A DNA stretch of 64,000 nucleotides, from NCBI GenBank assembly GCA_028224375.1, contig JAOIVW010000013.1, positions 23,397 through 87,396 on the forward strand, read 5' to 3'. The position numbers and the translations under genes are program-made. Position 1 is the first letter of the stretch; every line of letters begins with the position of its first letter. Shown piece after piece: positions 60,233 through 64,000 of the stretch. This DNA comes from Hellea sp. (GTDB lineage Bacteria; Pseudomonadota; Alphaproteobacteria; Caulobacterales; Maricaulaceae). The notes under the pieces were generated by a model. That model was given only the letters and a program-made list of their open reading frames with translations. It was not told the origin of the DNA and did not search any database.

Positions 60233-61251
60233 CCAATGACCTCTATTGAATCGGTCAAAGATATGTTTCCTATTACACGGAATCCTTTAGCACCTAATTT
60301 GACGGCATCACTCTCTGAGCAAGTCGCCAAAATAGGGCCATTAGTCTGAGGCAAGCAAGAAATAACCTTATCCAAATTGGTAAAGTTTTTATGGGTCTTA
60401 TTAAGGACTTTCGAATATTCAAAATTACTATTGATGTAACCGGGAAGAGAAGCATCTGCTAGTTGGAACCCTACTGCATCTGGGTCATAAATCAGCGCAT
60501 GCAGGCTATCTCTCCATAAATTTGCTCCATATCCATTTGGTAACATTTCGCTAAGATGTCCTAACAACCCGAAACCGCTTACATCCGTGGCAGAAAAATT
60601 GCGAATAGAAGATAGTTCGATTGCAGATTGACCGTTCGATTTCAACAGTAAGTTTTGATCAAATTCTCGTCGCCCACCTAAAAATTTACCTAGGTCTAAG
60701 TTGTTCCGGAGTTGGAAGGACGTGAGCTGTTTAGAAATAACGATGAAATCTCCATCTTTAAGAGAACTTTCATCTGGCCAACCGTCTCTCTTCCCTCCAA
60801 AAACAGTTATACCAAGCAAAGGAGATGGCGACAGCATTGTATGTCCGCCGACAATCCTAACGTTTTCCGCCGCTAGCGCATTTGATAAACACTCTAAAAC
60901 GATCTCCCATTGTTTTTGCTCACTGTTTATATCGAGTATCAATTGTATCATCGCGTGGGTAGGGACTCCGCCAGAAACCCAGATGTCATTGAGAGCATTT
61001 AGGACAGCCACGTGCGCACTTAAATTTTCGTCTGTCGAAATCGGGGGAGAAATCTCAGTATTGATAAACAATGAACTAGAAGTCACTTCATCCAAACTTA
61101 ACCGAACGGAGTCTTGGCCTCTATCAAAAAAAAGATTATCCTGAAGTTTTCTATCCGACCCTATTTGAAATACTGATTCCAGCAGCTCTTTTAATGCAAC
61201 TCCGCTTAATTTCGAAGAGCACCCCCCCATTAATTCGAACTTCTCACGCAA
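60211..61251 (-). CDS. SelD-like (selenophosphate synthetase family) enzyme
   Basis: SelD makes selenophosphate from selenide and ATP. The family features are present in order. GGCSSKLSG near the start keeps the first Cys and Lys of the GCGCK-type site but has Ser for the second Cys. LNALNDIWVSGGVPTHA and IVGGHTMLSPSPLLG follow, and then the signature TDVSGFGLLGHLSEM. It overlaps the glycosyltransferase gene by eight bases. No selA, selB or other selenium genes are in the window. It may act on another substrate. Confidence 0.75.
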   Translation of the reverse strand: MREKFELMGGCSSKLSGVALKELLESVFQIGSDRKLQDNLFFDRGQDSVRLSLDEVTSSSLFINTEISPPISTDENLSAHVAVLNALNDIWVSGGVPTHAMIQLILDINSEQKQWEIVLECLSNALAAENVRIVGGHTMLSPSPLLGITVFGGKRDGWPDESSLKDGDFIVISKQLTSFQLRNNLDLGKFLGGRREFDQNLLLKSNGQSAIELSSIRNFSATDVSGFGLLGHLSEMLPNGYGANLWRDSLHALIYDPDAVGFQLADASLPGYINSNFEYSKVLNKTHKNFTNLDKVISCLPQTNGPILATCSESDAVKLGAKGFRVIGNISLTDSIEVIGQNRSPF

Positions 61252-62446
61252 GTTTCGCCCTCCTTATCGCCGGCAAATACAATTCATTCATGATCCTATA
61301 AGCGACAGCCTCCCGCCCGAATTCTTTTGCAAAATTTGGCACGGCGAATTGACGGGAAGATTTAATGGCGTCCAGCCAACTATTTTGAAAATCCAGTTCG
61401 AACTTTTCTCTTGCGGGTTCATCTTCGCCTAAAATAGGTGGGAAAAGAAAGATTTGATTGGAAGAGCACATGCGATCTAACGTCAGGTCAGCGCCTGAGA
61501 GCCTTGGCATGACTATCTTGAGGCCGCGTGAAGCGGCTTCAAGGGCAACCATGCCAAAGCTTTCTGCCCACGAAGGAAAAACAAATATTTCGCAACTTAT
61601 CATTTTTTCCGCCAAGTCCCGCTGGGAAAGGTGTCCGTGAAACATAACACCATCTCTTAAACTTGCCTTACCTTCCTTTTCATCAAACATATAACTTCCA
61701 CCGTCAACCGAACCAACTATATCTAGATGGAGTGAAGGAATAAGCTTTCTCAAAGTAAAATGGGCACGAAGAAGCTCTTCGATTCCTTTGCGCTTCGTTA
61801 ATTTACCCACAAAAATTGATCTGCCATCACAATCACCTACTCTAGGATCAGGACAGAATAGGTCCTCTCGATATGGAGGCTCCACTGTAATCGTGTTAAC
61901 CGAACACAAATCCATAGAAGCTGCCTTGATGAATGAACCATGTGAAACAAAATGAAAAAAACTATCTTTGTAGGGATGCATGGATCGAACGTATTGGGCT
62001 ATATCTCGGCACTTATCGAACTGTTCTAAATCTGTGCCATGAATAGTAGTTACGATTGGACATTTAAGCGTATTTTTAGCAATCGCACTTGCCAACCATA
62101 GGTGGTTTATGTGCCACACGTCATAAGATTCAAGGCTAAAGTCTTTGAAAAACTGCTTCCAAAAATCAAAATACGCGTCCGACTCTAGTGTCGATAATTC
62201 TTTAAAAACGGAAGAGCTATAAGGCATGTTATCGGACATTCCAGGCACTGGGAAAGTGAACGAGTACGACAACTTGGAAATATCATGATATGTTACAAGT
62301 TCACTCCCTACACCGACAGGGGAACCTCCGTAATGGTATACATCCACAGCGCACCCAAGTTCAGCCAAGCCGAGGGCCAAATTGATGGAAAATTGGCCGC
62401 TACCCGTTTGCCCTATTGCTTGAGCAAGAACCAGAGCCACCCTCAT
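61244..62446 (-). CDS. GT4-family glycosyltransferase
   Basis: This is a GT-B glycosyltransferase of 400 residues. The N-terminal half has the acceptor domain start (VALVLAQAIGQTGSGQFSINLALGLAELG). The C-terminal half has the donor-binding motifs (FVGKLTKRKGIEELLRAH; WAESFGMVALEAASRGLKIV with the E-x7-E). It joins the PLD-like gene by an ATGA overlap and the SelD-like gene by eight bases. The co-translation of a glycosyltransferase with a SelD homologue is unusual. Confidence 0.88.
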   Translation of the reverse strand: MRVALVLAQAIGQTGSGQFSINLALGLAELGCAVDVYHYGGSPVGVGSELVTYHDISKLSYSFTFPVPGMSDNMPYSSSVFKELSTLESDAYFDFWKQFFKDFSLESYDVWHINHLWLASAIAKNTLKCPIVTTIHGTDLEQFDKCRDIAQYVRSMHPYKDSFFHFVSHGSFIKAASMDLCSVNTITVEPPYREDLFCPDPRVGDCDGRSIFVGKLTKRKGIEELLRAHFTLRKLIPSLHLDIVGSVDGGSYMFDEKEGKASLRDGVMFHGHLSQRDLAEKMISCEIFVFPSWAESFGMVALEAASRGLKIVMPRLSGADLTLDRMCSSNQIFLFPPILGEDEPAREKFELDFQNSWLDAIKSSRQFAVPNFAKEFGREAVAYRIMNELYLPAIRRAKLA

Positions 62447-63183
62447 TTTTTAGATTGCCTCCGCAATCTCGCAATGTGGGTTTTAGCATTTTTGGCATCC
62501 TCCCACAGCCGTTCATAATAAGAAGAGAAAGCAAAATAGAATGACCACTCCTGTGGCGCTTGTCCTAGGATTATTTGAGGGCTGTTTTGACCACTGTGAG
62601 TGGAATACGAATATATGCCAACTGTAGCAAAGTTGGTATCAACCATAGTAAGACGGAAGTGAGGCTTTCTGTCATATAGCTTCACTTCAACATTATATCC
62701 TTCCGATTTGTAATCTAATAGTGCGTCAATATTCTTAATGATGGATTGTGAAATTGATCCCTCGGGTACATTTTTTATTTTTTCAAACTCTATGCATGCT
62801 TCGCCGTACGGCTGCATCAATAAAAATCGAGCTCTGCCACCCGTATTCGCATGTCGAATCAACATTTTTCTAAACTCTCGCTCCTCCTTCAGCCATTTCG
62901 TGCTAGCTATACCTAGGAAATTGAGACTGGTATGGGACTTGGCAATACATTTTTTTGTAGTGGTTCCCTGACTGAGAGTTTTTTCCCAGTTCCTGATGCC
63001 CAACGAACGAAGAACGTGAATCCGAAACAGTAAATACCCTAGCAGAACCCCCATAAGTGAAGCGATTACGACAGTTATGAGCGCTATTTTATTGCTTTCC
63101 TGGTTGAAAGATAACAATATTGCCGACAGGCCGTTTGCTACGACGCTTAGGGTGATAACCCACAACATGTTTTTAACATTCAT
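62443..63183 (-). CDS. Membrane-anchored PLD-like protein
   Basis: From the ATG at 63183 (AGAAGA upstream) it has 246 residues. Two membrane helices (MLWVITLSVVANGLSAILLSF; IALITVVIASLMGVLLGYLLF) precede a domain with a phospholipase-D-like layout: SLNFLGIASTKWLK, ARFLLMQPYGEACIEFE, VEVKLYDRKPHFRLTMVD, and SSYYERLWEDAKN at the end. The HxKxxxxD box is not exact (HFRLTMVD), so catalysis is uncertain. It heads the three-gene operon with the glycosyltransferase and SelD-like genes. Confidence 0.6.
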   Translation of the reverse strand: MNVKNMLWVITLSVVANGLSAILLSFNQESNKIALITVVIASLMGVLLGYLLFRIHVLRSLGIRNWEKTLSQGTTTKKCIAKSHTSLNFLGIASTKWLKEEREFRKMLIRHANTGGRARFLLMQPYGEACIEFEKIKNVPEGSISQSIIKNIDALLDYKSEGYNVEVKLYDRKPHFRLTMVDTNFATVGIYSYSTHSGQNSPQIILGQAPQEWSFYFAFSSYYERLWEDAKNAKTHIARLRRQSKK

Positions 63184-63445
63184 GATTCTTCTGACACCCG
63201 CCTCAACCTTAGGAAACACATATAGGATTTACCGTTTTCAGTCAAAAGTTCTTCTAAAATCATTTGTTAGCACGTGACGCCGAATAGTCCCCTAAGCGCT
63301 TGTTAACAAATTATAGTGATTGAACAAACCACTCAGATAGTACCGCCAATTTCAAAATGTTTGAGCGCACTATCAAAGCCATTTTGGAAATTGAGTTTTC
63401 ACGGTGTTAAATTTTGTTAGAAAAAATGATGAGAAATTCCCTTGG

Positions 63446-64000
63446 TTACTTTTTTAGATCATTTATCAAACACGGCATAAGATTGCGAAAGTGCTTATCA
63501 ATCGGATGAGCTATCTTTAGCAATTCATCTCTACGGTAAGCCAATGACCCGCCGTCACCATAATTTGGGCGAGAGTCTTTATGACCCATCAGAAGGCATC
63601 TCAAACCGTAGTCCAATCCAGCCTCCAGCATTCGTTTCTCAAATGAATGCCTCAGGGAATAGAGACGATGGTCTGGCGTGGGTTGCAGCCCCCTTACTCT
63701 AAGACCGTCCATTACTGCCTTGGACAAGATATTCCCTTTATCGCGATAACGCGGAAAGCCATTGGGTGCGCGTTTAAAGGCCTCAAGAGCGCATCCGACC
63801 AATGGAATATCACGTGACGAAGCGGAGGCTTTAAGCTGGCGATCTGCTCTAGAACGAATTTGAATGTAAGGCACCTCTGCATCAAGTTTGATGTTCTCGG
63901 GTAAAATATTGGAAAGCTCACTCGGTCGACACCCTGTTTCAATCATCGCATATACCAATAACGTCGCGTCAGCATTCAAGCCTTTGAAAATTCCCGGCTC
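63446..64000 (-). CDS. Tyrosine recombinase, right paralog (partial, runs off the window)
   Basis: The C-terminal 185 residues of a tyrosine recombinase are visible. The frame remains open to the window end, since EPGIFKGLNADA continues upstream of the track's TTG start. It has ETGCRPSELSNI, LYSLRHSFEKRML and LLMGHKDSRPNYGDGGS with the likely catalytic Tyr. It is closely similar throughout to the frame at 17937-18572, in the same orientation. It may be the intact integrase of the island or of a neighbouring element. Confidence 0.88.
   Translation of the reverse strand, partial: EPGIFKGLNADATLLVYAMIETGCRPSELSNILPENIKLDAEVPYIQIRSRADRQLKASASSRDIPLVGCALEAFKRAPNGFPRYRDKGNILSKAVMDGLRVRGLQPTPDHRLYSLRHSFEKRMLEAGLDYGLRCLLMGHKDSRPNYGDGGSLAYRRDELLKIAHPIDKHFRNLMPCLINDLKK

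Overview
The window looks like a chromosome segment of an alphaproteobacterium. The flagellar genes are of alphaproteobacterial type, with a DUF6468-like protein and a MotE-like protein beside fliL. TTAA-N7-TTAA sites resembling CtrA boxes lie in flagellar intergenic gaps. The conjugation module is the TraG/Trb plus DUF3363-relaxase set common in Alphaproteobacteria. A Maricaulales/Hyphomonas-type host is my guess from these traits, not something the sequence proves. I found no rRNA, tRNA or CRISPR array.

Layout. (1) 1-14.5 kb is a flagellar block: a fliM-like gene, motA and a secreted protein on minus; motB, flgE, flgK, flgL and flgI on plus; fliF, fliH, fliN, fliP and fliG as a tightly overlapping minus operon; then fliL, a DUF6468-like gene and a motE-like gene on plus. 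(2) 14.5-17.8 kb holds a LuxR-type regulator without a visible luxI, a small acidic protein, an XRE-type regulator and an exported protein with a C-terminal PilZ domain. (3) 17.9-64 kb is a genomic island bracketed by two paralogous tyrosine recombinases in the same orientation. The left one has lost its N-terminal part and the right one runs off the window.

Inside the island: 19.0-22.3 kb is an ABC-three-component-like conflict system (ATPase with two CxxC motifs, middle component, C-terminal component, small membrane protein). 22.4-46.2 kb is an integrative-conjugative-element core in Tn4371-like order: small protein, DUF736, DUF2274, trbI-G-F-L-J-E-D-C-B, a CopG-type protein, traG, an MBL-fold cargo gene, a DUF3363 relaxase, traF, DUF2840, an AlpA-like HTH gene, DUF2285, DUF736, a ParB-like gene, two small genes and ardA. 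No parA, repA or integrase lies inside this core. 46.2-63.2 kb is a more AT-rich accessory stretch: a lipoprotein, a carrier-protein-like gene and an EF-hand outer-membrane-like protein; a membrane alpha/beta hydrolase; an Excalibur protein; an S1/P1 nuclease; a five-gene membrane-machine operon; a decayed IS6 transposase; and two convergent operons with a sugar nucleotidyltransferase, a GT4 glycosyltransferase and a SelD-like enzyme.

The best candidate for an undescribed system is the operon at 52,980-57,990. It pairs a MotA/ExbB/ZorA-like channel protein that has a long coiled-coil tail with a MotB/ZorB-like protein carrying a Glu in its only membrane helix. These sit with a membrane-anchored von Willebrand A-type protein, a four-helix coiled-coil membrane protein and an 80-residue protein. 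It looks like an ion-driven, Zorya-like apparatus with different partner proteins. A second candidate is the SelD-like plus glycosyltransferase operon, which could make a selenium-containing (or otherwise phosphoryl-activated) sugar. All family assignments are by eye from motifs and gene order; no database search was run.
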